Shown here piece after piece: positions 15,757 through 23,471 of a stretch of 64,000 bases of DNA (positions within the stretch are counted from its first letter, which is position 1; the number at the start of each line of letters is the position of its first letter). The stretch covers positions 1 through 64,000 of the IMG/VR virus record IMGVR_UViG_3300025030_000068; one strand, given 5' to 3'. The notes beneath the pieces are model-generated. The model did no database searches and was not told the origin of the DNA. It saw nothing but the letters and a program-made list of their open reading frames with translations. The translations under genes were made by a program, and so were the position numbers. Origin of the DNA: a virus.

Positions 15757-17710
15757 CCTTCAACCCTTCTACGAGAACCGGCGGGATAGCGGTGCCCTTC
15801 CTTTCTTCCGCAGCCAATTCCTGAATCTTCTTGTCACTCCCCGGCATAACCCCTTTTTTATCGAACTCCTTATAATCCTCCCAGTCGTCCCACTCTGAAG
15901 GATCGACGTCTTTAAGAGGGATATGGTCGTGGATGATCCTCTTTGGCTGAATCTTGGAACTGAAATGTTCGTCAAGCATTTCCGCTACGTATTTATCCAG
16001 AAATGCGGTTGCCTTCAATCGCTTTGCGTCTGCATGCATCTGCTCTGTGTTGATCATTTTATGTGGTGGAAGTTTTGTCGGCTGCGCGGGTGGGACATAA
16101 TGCGTCTCCCCCAGCACCGTCCGGGGCTCGCCGCCTCTGATCTCCGCCTCGATCCGCTTCCGGCTGGCGGCTGCCGTCTCTTTCGGCTTCCGGGGCTTGC
16201 TGGCGGCCTTCTTCCCTTCCTGTGCAGCATCCTTCCCCGGCTCGACCTTCTTCTTCGCCACCGTCCGCAGCAGCGCCATCGGGTGCCCGATGCGGCCCTT
16301 CGGCTTCTTGCCGTCCCCGGTGGCTGACTTCCTCTTCCGCAGCAGCGCGACGAGTGCGTGGTGGTGACCTGCGGGCGCTACCGGCGTCTTCTTGCTGCGG
16401 CTGTCGTCGTGTTCGTTGACGACGGTGCCGTCCTTGCGCGTGTAGGTTTTGACGTGGGACTTGGCGATCGTCGCATTGCCGCGATTCTTCTTCTGCAGGT
16501 ACCACGGCTCGTGCCCGGAAAAAGGAAACGGGCCAAGGCAAGCACAGAACGGGTGGATCAGCCCGGCCACCGCCTTAAGCGTCTCCTGCCCATCCTCACG
16601 GCCTCCCGGCACCGCCTTGCCGCCCTTCACCGGGTGCGCCTTGCGACCGATGTTCATGCCGTTGCCGATCAGCTCCGCCAGGTCGAAGATGCGCGGCGTG
16701 CCGTCCTCCTCCAGGTATAGGTGTTTGCATTGGGCGCAGGCCGTCGGCAGCGGCATCTTGTAGACGAGTTGCTGCGGCCCGTGCTGTTCCAGTATCTGCA
16801 TCGCCTGCCCCTGCTTCTGGGCGTCGGTGATCTCGAAGAAGGCGACCCGGTCCCAGTCGCGGCTCTTGTCGTCCATCGCGTGATACAGCTCCGAGCTGAA
16901 TCCCTGCCAGGTGTTGACCTGCCGCTCCGGGATGGCGATGCCAAGCGCCTCCTTCTTCTCCCGGTCCAGCACCTTCGCCTGCAGCCGCTGTTCGTGGAAG
17001 TCGATCGCCATGTTGCGGATGATGGTGCGGTTGCGGTCGGCGATGATCTCTCCAGCCAGCTTCGCCGTGTCGTCACCGAGCGCCGTGATGTAGTTGGCGG
17101 TCTGCTGCTCGGCGATGGCGATCGCGTGGATATCCGGCGTCAGCAGCGGCATGGTGGCTGCCAGCTTCATGATCTCGGCAAAACTGCCGCCCTGCTCGAC
17201 CGCCTGCCATGCCCGGCCAAAGGTGAAGGCGTTGTGGATGATGCGGCCTTCGGTCCCGACCGCCAGCGCGAAGTCCTGCGGGGTGACGTCCGGCGCGATC
17301 CAGCCTTCCGCCTGCCAGCGTGTGAGGAGGTCTTGCGGCGGCGTGTAGTCTCCCTGTATCTGCGCGGCGATGAATCCGAAGCGGTCCCGGACTACCTGCA
17401 GCAGATCGGCGATCTCCTCTTTCGTCAGGGGACGGGTTGGGCCGATGGACTTGATCAGCTCCGCTCCCTGTAGCCGACGCTCGACCGCTCGCTTGATATC
17501 GATGGCGGCCAGCCCGTACTCATGCCGGAACTGTCGCAGCAGTTCGCGAGTCGGCGCGTCCCGTGGCTCCTTCGGGCCGTCGCAGCTACAGCCGGCGGCC
17601 TTGAGTAGCGCGTCCGCGACTTCGGCCTCGATCCCCTGTGCGGAGACGAGGCCGAGGACGGCTTTCTGGAGCTGGTCGTTGGTCAGGTTGTGGCTGATTT
17701 TAAGTTTCAT
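15554..17710 (-). CDS. MuF / SPP1 gp7-type head morphogenesis protein with C-terminal extension
   Basis: A 718-residue protein downstream of the portal, as usual for minor head proteins. Residues about 210-405 are the MuF-type domain, with the TACAQCKHLY cysteine pair and the terminal LIHPFCACLG. Near residue 422 is the shared HVKTYTRKDGTVVNEHDDSR motif. A basic Lys/Pro/Ala-rich linker follows. The C-terminus begins a ParB-like domain (IPLKDVDPSEW to AIPPVLV) whose DGHHR half lies in another frame. In related phages, extensions of MuF proteins carry toxins or enzymes ejected with DNA. Head attachment to the portal is inferred from family. Confidence 0.85.
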   Translation of the reverse strand: MKLKISHNLTNDQLQKAVLGLVSAQGIEAEVADALLKAAGCSCDGPKEPRDAPTRELLRQFRHEYGLAAIDIKRAVERRLQGAELIKSIGPTRPLTKEEIADLLQVVRDRFGFIAAQIQGDYTPPQDLLTRWQAEGWIAPDVTPQDFALAVGTEGRIIHNAFTFGRAWQAVEQGGSFAEIMKLAATMPLLTPDIHAIAIAEQQTANYITALGDDTAKLAGEIIADRNRTIIRNMAIDFHEQRLQAKVLDREKKEALGIAIPERQVNTWQGFSSELYHAMDDKSRDWDRVAFFEITDAQKQGQAMQILEQHGPQQLVYKMPLPTACAQCKHLYLEEDGTPRIFDLAELIGNGMNIGRKAHPVKGGKAVPGGREDGQETLKAVAGLIHPFCACLGPFPFSGHEPWYLQKKNRGNATIAKSHVKTYTRKDGTVVNEHDDSRSKKTPVAPAGHHHALVALLRKRKSATGDGKKPKGRIGHPMALLRTVAKKKVEPGKDAAQEGKKAASKPRKPKETAAASRKRIEAEIRGGEPRTVLGETHYVPPAQPTKLPPHKMINTEQMHADAKRLKATAFLDKYVAEMLDEHFSSKIQPKRIIHDHIPLKDVDPSEWDDWEDYKEFDKKGVMPGSDKKIQELAAEERKGTAIPPVLVEGLKDDKDSEADGYRWASPSSGENAGGEKSGRRDLQYRHTYRPMVEGTKKGRKSKGHFGSKDGVQGTPYEK

Positions 17711-18910
17711 TTAGCGGCTCAATTTGTAATGTCGGACGTGATCCTTGATGTTCTTCTCTGGCACCTTCGACAGGTCCATGCCGCCGTGGTCTCTGGCTGT
17801 GTCTCCAAGGTGACGGCCCATGCGGCTATCGAGGAAGTCGCGAGCCTTTTCGTGTGAATCGAAGTGCCCGTTCTTGACGAGGTGGTCAGCTGCGGCGGAA
17901 TAGCTTTCAGCGGCCTTGGCCTCCACCTTGCGGATAGTGGACTCCGGGGCTCGGTAGATGTCTCCGTCCTTGCCGACTTCTTCTTCAGCGTGGTGATCCT
18001 GCGCGATACCGTGGAAACCGTTGCCTTCGTTGGCGGTCTCGGTGCGGGGGGCTGCGGAGGTCTTAGCGGGCGTCTTCTTGGTCGTCTTTTTCTCTTTCTT
18101 GCCAAGATCATGTGCTGCGCCGAGTGCCGCCTCTATGCTTTTGACGTGGCCTTCCTTAAAATCGTGGCGGTCCAGTCCACGTTCTTCAAACGTGTCATGG
18201 ACAAGGAGGTGTTTCTTTGCCACCGGGAGCAGATGGTCGGTGCTCGGAGACTTCCCGCCTCCGGCTTTGTATGCGGCATGCAGGGCTTCTTTGACCCGGC
18301 TCACGTGGAGGTCTTTGAAGTCATCCCGATCGCTCTTCTTTTCCTTGAGGCTGTCGATACCGAGGTGAGCCTTGGAGGCAGAAGCAATAGCTCTCTGTCT
18401 GCTGTCGTCGTGTTCCTTGACGGTCACGCTGGTGCCGCTGGCCGTGGTGCGCTGGTAGGTCTTGACGTGGGCTTTTTCAAAGGATCTCCGACTCATAACA
18501 GCACTTCGAATTTCGCCAGTTGTTCGTCTCGATCTCTGTTCTTCGAGCCAGTCTTCGTGGTCTATCCGAGCCTGATCTGACACCGGCTTTTTCGCTGTTC
18601 GCCCTTCTTTTTTATTCAGCGCATCCGCGAACTGCTTTGCCTCCTCATTATTTTTAAACCTGTGGCCGGTTGAGCTTCCTGATCCTCCTTCTCCGACAAA
18701 CCATGCGCTGCCGTTTGGCGACTTAAAGGCTTCGTAGGGTTCTTTTGTCCGGCTGTCGTCATGCTCCGCCACCGTCGCCACTGCTCCCGACTTGGTGCGG
18801 CGGGTGTACGCCTTGACGTGGGACTTCTTGAGCAGCGCCCGGAGTTCATCTTCGGTCTCTGCTGCCGCTTTCCGTAACTCGTCGCTGCTGATGCGTGCCT
18901 TGTCTGCCAT
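17711..18910 (-). CDS. Head-module protein with two copies of a shared HVK...EHDDSR motif
   Basis: A 399-residue protein between portal and MuF protein. ATG 18910 is chosen because it lies three bases after the portal stop. A longer frame upstream overlaps the portal gene. Copies of the shared motif occur near residues 30-50 (HVKAYTRRTKSGAV then EHDDSR) and near 147-170 (HVKTYQRTTASGT then EHDDSR). The centre has two alike helical segments (SDRDDFKDLHVSRVKEAL and LDRHDFKEGHVKSIEAAL), an internal duplication. The C-terminal part is helical (KARDFLDSRMGRHLGD). Function unknown. Position suggests a virion or assembly protein. Confidence 0.7.
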   Translation of the reverse strand: MADKARISSDELRKAAAETEDELRALLKKSHVKAYTRRTKSGAVATVAEHDDSRTKEPYEAFKSPNGSAWFVGEGGSGSSTGHRFKNNEEAKQFADALNKKEGRTAKKPVSDQARIDHEDWLEEQRSRRTTGEIRSAVMSRRSFEKAHVKTYQRTTASGTSVTVKEHDDSRQRAIASASKAHLGIDSLKEKKSDRDDFKDLHVSRVKEALHAAYKAGGGKSPSTDHLLPVAKKHLLVHDTFEERGLDRHDFKEGHVKSIEAALGAAHDLGKKEKKTTKKTPAKTSAAPRTETANEGNGFHGIAQDHHAEEEVGKDGDIYRAPESTIRKVEAKAAESYSAAADHLVKNGHFDSHEKARDFLDSRMGRHLGDTARDHGGMDLSKVPEKNIKDHVRHYKLSR

Positions 18911-18912
18911 GT

Positions 18913-20667
18913 CTATTCTCCCACTTCGATGGTGATAAATTTCACGTCGCGAGGCTGCGACTTTTTCTTGAATTTCTTGGCCGGGATCGGTCCGATCATG
19001 TTCCCGGCGGCGTCGATTGGTAGCGACTTTTGGACATCCTCGTCTTGGCTGTCGTCCTGCTGGTCGTCGCCCGGATCGCCTTGCGGCTGACCCAGCATCT
19101 GGAAGACTGAGAGATAATTGGTAATCGGGACATCGCTCGGATAATTCCACGGGTTTGAATCATCCAGAGGATCGCCAATCGGTGCCTTGCCCTCCTCCAT
19201 CCGCGCCTCGTTCTTTGTCATCCATTTACTGACACGAGCGGTCCTTAAGTCTACTGTTAACTTCTCGTCGTCCTTCTCAATGCCGGTGACGATCAGCTTT
19301 AGGTCGTTGTAGCGGGGTTTGATGATCGCGTCCGTGAGCCAGCTGGTCATGTCCTCGATGGACGGTATCAGGCTCAACTCCTTGTTGAACTCGATCTCGT
19401 CGATCGGGCTGGCGTTACCGAGGCTGTTTCCTCCGGCACCGGAGTCCATCTGGAGGTTTAGTGTGCTCGGATGTGCGCCGTAGGCGGCTGCCTTCAGCAT
19501 GATCAGCAGCCGGACGAATTCGTTGAACAGCATATCCTTCGGCGTGTCGCGCAGCTTGTGCGCCTCGATCTTGAAGCCGTCAACGCTGCCGCTGGGGATG
19601 ACCGGCAGGCGCCAGTAATTGCCGGCGCCGTGCGTGTCGCCGATCAGCATCTGCTTGAACGCCTGCAACCCTTCCTTGTCGAAGTCGCCGGCCACCGACA
19701 GGATCGCCTCCGGGTAGTTGGTCTTGAACATCTCCCGGTTGAAGCTCCATGCAGCCATCAAAGTAGCTGTAATTTCAAGGGAAACCTCTAAACGAGAAAT
19801 TCCGTAACCAAATGTGTTGATTTCGTCGCTGGGGTTGGACAGGTGGATGCTGAGCTCGTCGGAGGTGAAGGCGTCAACGAGGAGGCCGTCGACGATCTGG
19901 ACGTAGCTGGCCTTGGTCAGGTCGAAGCCGGTTGCCGCTGACATCTGGTAGGCGGTGGCGGCATTGACGGTCTTCTTGCCGCCGTTCTTCTTGGCGTTCT
20001 TGGCGGCCCACTCCTTCATCGCCTCATCGACGTTCTTGACCGTCTCGCCCGGCAGCGCGTAGAAAGCGGCGTAGCCTTTGCCGTCGGCTCGCTTCATCCG
20101 GCGGATACACTTGCGATCTATGATCAGCTCGGTCTTGGTCAGGGAGGCGACCAGTTCCTTAATGCGGCTGTGGGGACGGACGCGGTTTGGATAGAACTGA
20201 GTGTACTTCTCCGGACACGGGTCATCGATCAGCACTTCCATTTCACGGCAGCGGTCGTCGATCTCCTTGCTCCCCTTGAACGTCGGATCGTCGTGGCGGA
20301 TGTGAACCACCTTGTACCCGACCTTCGCCGCGTCGTAGGTATGCTTCCAGATGCGTTTCATCTGGTCGACTCTGGCGCGTATCAGGATGGCATCGACGAA
20401 CGACTGCCGGGATGCCTGGTAGAGGGTGCGGAAGCCCGGCGTTCCCTGCGGCTTCTCCCTGGCGCCGTAGAGGGACATATTTTGCAGCATGTATTTGGAG
20501 AAGAGGGTGCCGCGTTTCTCCTCCTCTTCAGCTGCAATCTTGCGGGATTCTTCTGCGACCGCCTTGTTCAGCGAGTCAATGCTCCGCGAAGAGACCAGAA
20601 GTCCCGCCGGAGTCTCCATCATGCCGCCCGCGCGTGGTAGCGCTTTTTTCAGATCGTCTTTGTCCAT
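18913..20667 (-). CDS. Portal protein
   Basis: A 584-residue protein with the size and order of phage portals (terL, portal, MuF). Features include an early helical collar region, a middle with VYVQIVDGLLVDAF-like strand, the long-helix region (MLFNEFVRLLIMLKAAAYGAHPSTLN), and an acidic C-terminal tail rich in Asp and Gln. It forms the dodecameric vertex through which DNA is packaged. It begins its own transcript from operator/promoter copy 4, 23 nt upstream. No strong ribosome binding site precedes 20667. A Met pair 15 codons in is an alternative start. The neighbouring upstream frame overlaps its 5' end. Confidence 0.85.
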   Translation of the reverse strand: MDKDDLKKALPRAGGMMETPAGLLVSSRSIDSLNKAVAEESRKIAAEEEEKRGTLFSKYMLQNMSLYGAREKPQGTPGFRTLYQASRQSFVDAILIRARVDQMKRIWKHTYDAAKVGYKVVHIRHDDPTFKGSKEIDDRCREMEVLIDDPCPEKYTQFYPNRVRPHSRIKELVASLTKTELIIDRKCIRRMKRADGKGYAAFYALPGETVKNVDEAMKEWAAKNAKKNGGKKTVNAATAYQMSAATGFDLTKASYVQIVDGLLVDAFTSDELSIHLSNPSDEINTFGYGISRLEVSLEITATLMAAWSFNREMFKTNYPEAILSVAGDFDKEGLQAFKQMLIGDTHGAGNYWRLPVIPSGSVDGFKIEAHKLRDTPKDMLFNEFVRLLIMLKAAAYGAHPSTLNLQMDSGAGGNSLGNASPIDEIEFNKELSLIPSIEDMTSWLTDAIIKPRYNDLKLIVTGIEKDDEKLTVDLRTARVSKWMTKNEARMEEGKAPIGDPLDDSNPWNYPSDVPITNYLSVFQMLGQPQGDPGDDQQDDSQDEDVQKSLPIDAAGNMIGPIPAKKFKKKSQPRDVKFITIEVGE

Positions 20668-20953
20668 GCTGACGATTATCTGTTTTTCCGTTCCCTATAT
20701 CAATTTTTTTGCTCATCTCTTCGTCCCAAGGTCTTGATTCAACGACCTCTCCGGCGAAGGCGACTTTGTAGGCATGGATGATGCGTTGCTCTTCCGGGGT
20801 TTTGTCTTTGAGGTGGGGGAGTTCGCTGCGGAGGTAGATCGGGCGGCTGTCACAGGTCATGCGGATGGCGGCGTATTGCTCCCATCCGTCGACGACCCAG
20901 ACCTCGTCTTGCAGGTTGGCGCTGTTGATGAGGATGGCGCCGGGGAGGGTCAT
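20576..20953 (-). CDS. Hypothetical protein overlapping the portal 5' end
   Basis: A 125-residue protein starting at ATG 20953 (ATGA overlap with the preceding gene). Residues 1-75 look like a real globular domain (VWVVDGWEQYAAIRMTC, then KTPEEQRIIHAYKVAF). The last 45 residues are encoded across operator copy 4 and the portal start and read as random basic sequence. The promoter element may have captured the end of this gene. Function unknown. Confidence 0.6.
   Translation of the reverse strand: MTLPGAILINSANLQDEVWVVDGWEQYAAIRMTCDSRPIYLRSELPHLKDKTPEEQRIIHAYKVAFAGEVVESRPWDEEMSKKIDIGNGKTDNRQHGQRRSEKSATTRGRHDGDSGGTSGLFAEH
20690..20703 (-). promoter_or_regulatory. Extended -10 promoter / dispersed operator copy 4
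   Basis: The minus strand reads TTGATATAGGGAAC, preceded by GAGCAAAAAAA. It lies 23 nt before the portal start and inside the end of the upstream coding frame. Confidence 0.7.
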
Positions 20954-21132
20954 GCGGGTTCGATGGTTCTGGGGAGTGCTTGCCCGCAGAGGAAACAGGT
21001 CGGGGTGTTGGACTCTGGTGGATTGATATCCCCAGCGACCTGTTTCCCTCGAATAAAGGCTGGGAGCGTCTTCTTGCATGCGAAGCAATGTGTCACTCCG
21101 GGTGTCCAGCTCCTCAGCACGGCGCTTTTCAT
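20950..21132 (-). CDS. Small zinc-ribbon protein
   Basis: A 60-residue protein with CFACKKTL and CFLCGQAL, giving a four-Cys zinc site about 30 residues apart. It starts directly after the preceding stop and ends in the next start (ATGA). Function unknown. Confidence 0.65.
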   Translation of the reverse strand: MKSAVLRSWTPGVTHCFACKKTLPAFIRGKQVAGDINPPESNTPTCFLCGQALPRTIEPA

Positions 21133-21336
21133 TCAGCGACTTCGATATTCGTGAAGGTGCCCGTCTTCATCTTGTCCGTAGTGCTGGCTCATGGTTTCAC
21201 TGGTCCTCTCCCTTGGCGCTGCCGGTCCCTTCGGTTGATACCCGGAGTGCCGGTCCTGCGCCATATAGGCGCTGAGGGTAGCGACTCCGCAGACGAAGCC
21301 GACGACGAATGCCAGCAGCAACATCCAGACGTTCAT
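21133..21336 (-). CDS. Small membrane protein
   Basis: A 67-residue protein from ATG 21336 (ATGA overlap). Residues 2-24 (NVWMLLLAFVVGFVCGVATL) form one transmembrane helix near the N-terminus. The rest is hydrophilic. Could be a single-pass inner-membrane protein. Role unknown. Confidence 0.65.
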   Translation of the reverse strand: MNVWMLLLAFVVGFVCGVATLSAYMAQDRHSGYQPKGPAAPRERTSETMSQHYGQDEDGHLHEYRSR

Positions 21337-21527
21337 CCCGGACTCCCTGCCGGCATCAGCCGGGCGGCGCCGTTCAGTATGTGCATGAGGTCTTTGAGGC
21401 TGACGTCGATGTCCGGCTGCGTGCATATTTCGCCTTTTCCCGTCCAAATCTGCACGCGGCCCTCGGCCATGACGAAGGTGCTGCCGTTGACCTCGAACGT
21501 GACCTTGGCGATCTCGCTGCCGGTCAT
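21333..21527 (-). CDS. Small hypothetical protein
   Basis: A 64-residue protein (MTGSEIAKVTFEVNG start), beta-rich with a helical end. Overlaps both neighbours as ATGA. No family recognised. Confidence 0.6.
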   Translation of the reverse strand: MTGSEIAKVTFEVNGSTFVMAEGRVQIWTGKGEICTQPDIDVSLKDLMHILNGAARLMPAGSPG

Positions 21528-21661
21528 CGGCCACCTCGCGCATGCGCCAGCGAACACTGCGGGCAGTTGACTTTCTCCGGGTCCGTCGTCGTCTTGACCT
21601 TGCGCGACAGGCGGCAGAGAGTCTTGCCGTCCTTGGATGCGTAGTGCGTTGTTGCTGCCAC
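21524..21661 (-). CDS. 45-residue zinc-binding protein
   Basis: Below usual length filters. GTG 21661 follows AAGGAGG by six bases. The product has HYASKDGKTLCRL and VNCPQCSLAH, a pattern common in tiny phage proteins, and is basic. It ends in the next start (ATGA). Confidence 0.6.
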   Translation of the reverse strand: MAATTHYASKDGKTLCRLSRKVKTTTDPEKVNCPQCSLAHARGGR

Positions 21662-21679
21662 TGGTGGCCTCCTTGATTT

Positions 21680-21889
21680 TTACTTCTCTTGCACCATGTC
21701 GAGTAACTGCATCATCTGGTATCGGTCTTTTCGGTTGAGCGGGACTTTCAGCGCCAGCTTCTTATGCCGGCCTGTCAGCAGTACCTGCTTCACCACCTCT
21801 TTGCCGTACTGCTTGACGTATCCGACAAATTGATCGTGATATTTTGCGACCTGCCCCCGCAGCCCATCGTGTTCTTTCGCCTTTGTCAT
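21680..21889 (-). CDS. Small basic protein
   Basis: A 69-residue Lys-rich helical protein (MTKAKEHDGLRGQVAKYH start) with no recognised family. Its start overlaps a short upstream frame (ATGA). May bind nucleic acid. Confidence 0.6.
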   Translation of the reverse strand: MTKAKEHDGLRGQVAKYHDQFVGYVKQYGKEVVKQVLLTGRHKKLALKVPLNRKDRYQMMQLLDMVQEK

Positions 21890-22002
21890 CCTCCCGCTTC
21901 CTTTCGATTTAAGTTCCCCTCCCCCAGCGACGACCGCTGGTTGCCGGTTGCATCAAAGCAGCCTGTAGCTGTTGACCGGCAGGGAGGGATAATTGCTTTC
22001 AT
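21886..22002 (-). CDS. 38-residue coupled small frame
   Basis: ATG 22002 lies in the previous stop and its own stop lies in the next start, so the frame is exactly coupled at both ends. The product (MKAIIPPCRSTATG start) has no recognisable fold. It could simply be a translational bridge. Confidence 0.45.
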   Translation of the reverse strand: MKAIIPPCRSTATGCFDATGNQRSSLGEGNLNRKEAGG

Positions 22003-22199
22003 TTCGTGAGCCCGCGCAGACTGGTGATCTTTCCCCGTGGCGCCGTCATGACCCGTTCGTGCGGCCTCTGCGCCTCCTTGGCTCTGGGGACCGGCGGCAG
22101 GTACTGACTCTGCATCTCTGCGACCTCTTCTGGCGACAGGGTGCGGACCGGCTCGCACGAGGGGTACTTCTTAATGTTCCCGCGTCTCAGCCAGCACAT
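21999..22199 (-). CDS. Small hypothetical protein
   Basis: A 66-residue protein (MCWLRRGNIKKYPSCEPV start) with LSPEEVAEMQSQYLPPVP in the middle. Pro- and Arg-rich. No family recognised. Confidence 0.55.
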   Translation of the reverse strand: MCWLRRGNIKKYPSCEPVRTLSPEEVAEMQSQYLPPVPRAKEAQRPHERVMTAPRGKITSLRGLTK

Positions 22200-22200
22200 T

Positions 22201-22935
22201 TTAAAAGGCTCGCCCGTGTAGTCTTGGCCGGTCCCGGTTGGCGTCGTTCTTGTCCAGCAGCGCCGCAGCGAATTCCTGCGACCAGCCGTTGCCGCCGACG
22301 TAGGTCAGTACCCGCAAGACGACGTCAGCCAGCTCCTCGATCATCTTGGCGCGATTGCCGATGCGGGACAGGTCGACGTGCTCGATGGCCTCCCGTTGGT
22401 ATTGCCGCAGCAGGTCCATGCACTGCGCCAGCCGGACGGTCGCCAGATCGACGTGGTAGCTCTTGCTGGCAGAGACATGCTCCAGCGCTTCGGCGATCTC
22501 CGTCGCGATCAAGGTAATCTGCGTCCGGTGCAAGCCCTGGTCGAATCCCTTGGCGGCACCGATGCGGGCGGCGTCCTGCGCGAGCCCTTCGAGGACCGAT
22601 GCGGCGATCAGGCGAAAGTCTTTGTCGCTGAATGGTATCTCGACGAACTCCTTGTTTTTCGCTGCATCATCTTCGTCGTGGCAGCGATTCATCTCGTTGG
22701 CCATACTTCGGACAAGGCGGACGGTCAGCGTGTCGTTGTCGCCCGTCTTCGGGCATTCGGCTACGCACATGCCGATGATGTGGATCGCGAGCAGCTCGGC
22801 GTGGCAGCTGTCGTATCTCACCTGCAGCGCGTCGAGGCGCTCCTTGAGGAGCTGGCTGCAACTGTGGCTGCCGTCCTGCCCTGTTGGCCACGAGTATCCA
22901 CAGGTGCAACAGGTGGAGGTGGGGCGGTCGGTCAT
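22201..22935 (-). CDS. MazG-like nucleotide pyrophosphohydrolase with N-terminal zinc motif
   Basis: A 244-residue protein from ATG 22935 (ATGA overlap). The N-terminus has CCTCGYSWP and a later Cys, a probable zinc ribbon. The C-terminal third has the MazG-type pattern: an EIAEALEH helix, IEELADVVLRVLTYV and the terminal KNDANRDRP then HG. Such enzymes hydrolyse nucleoside triphosphates and may tune nucleotide pools or counter host ppGpp or defence signals. The two halves are joined by a helical linker of unknown role. Confidence 0.75.
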   Translation of the reverse strand: MTDRPTSTCCTCGYSWPTGQDGSHSCSQLLKERLDALQVRYDSCHAELLAIHIIGMCVAECPKTGDNDTLTVRLVRSMANEMNRCHDEDDAAKNKEFVEIPFSDKDFRLIAASVLEGLAQDAARIGAAKGFDQGLHRTQITLIATEIAEALEHVSASKSYHVDLATVRLAQCMDLLRQYQREAIEHVDLSRIGNRAKMIEELADVVLRVLTYVGGNGWSQEFAAALLDKNDANRDRPRLHGRAF

Positions 22936-23231
22936 GGCATGATCCTTTTGCGGAAGCTGACGGCGGCGGCCTTGCCGAAGAGCACCTTGGCGGCATCCCG
23001 GAGGCGGCACCAGAAGGAGTCGTGGCCCTTTTCGAGCCGGTGGATCGCTCCGGCGAGCTGCGCCTTCTTCAGCTTGTTGTAGTTGGTGATGGCGCAGGAG
23101 CACGGCACGAAGTCGCCAGCTTTGATCGCCGTGTATCCCCGCCCAAAGCACTTGCCGCAGCCTTTCTTGGCGATGAAGGCCAAATTCGTTTTCTGCTGTT
23201 GCTCTTCGCGTTTACTCTTGGTCTCTTTCAT
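22932..23231 (-). CDS. Zinc-finger protein, DnaJ-type CxxCxGxG half-site
   Basis: A 99-residue basic protein. After a Lys/Gln-rich N-terminus it has GCGKCFGRGY and FVPCSC, one half of a DnaJ-type zinc centre. A helical basic C-terminus follows. It is the first gene after promoter/operator copy 5 (44 nt). May bind nucleic acid. Role unknown. Confidence 0.65.
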   Translation of the reverse strand: MKETKSKREEQQQKTNLAFIAKKGCGKCFGRGYTAIKAGDFVPCSCAITNYNKLKKAQLAGAIHRLEKGHDSFWCRLRDAAKVLFGKAAAVSFRKRIMP

Positions 23232-23274
23232 CGGTGGGCTCCTGTCGTAAGGTGGGGTGATCTTAGCATGAACC

Positions 23275-23288
23275 GTTCCCTATACCAA
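23275..23288 (-). promoter_or_regulatory. Extended -10 promoter / dispersed operator copy 5
   Basis: The minus strand reads TTGGTATAGGGAAC, 44 nt before the start at 23231. TG-G-TATAGG fits an extended -10. It sits between the terL-associated gene and the zinc-finger gene. Confidence 0.65.
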
Positions 23289-23300
23289 ACAATTTATGTG

Positions 23301-23471
23301 CTATTCAGTGTTTTCTTTGTCCGGGTCGTCGTAGGTCTCCGGGACGACGGCGAAGCGAAACGTCAGGCCGCATTTGAGCGCGGCGGCGGTGACTTGCTGG
23401 ATCGTAGCGTTGTCATCCTTGAGCAGTGTTCCGAGGGCGATCAGGTTGTCTCCGAGTTCGGTGTTGGTCAT
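23301..23471 (-). CDS. 56-residue hypothetical protein
   Basis: Starts at ATG 23471 overlapping the terL stop (ATGA). Small acidic protein with helix TIQQVTAAALKCGLTFRFAV. Function unknown. The coupling with terL suggests a packaging-related role but is weak evidence. Confidence 0.55.
   Translation of the reverse strand: MTNTELGDNLIALGTLLKDDNATIQQVTAAALKCGLTFRFAVVPETYDDPDKENTE

Noticed and set aside
17711-19150. A 479-residue version of the 399-residue head-module protein
   Set aside because: The 80 extra residues overlap the end of the portal gene and read as random basic sequence. ATG 18910 fits the spacing.
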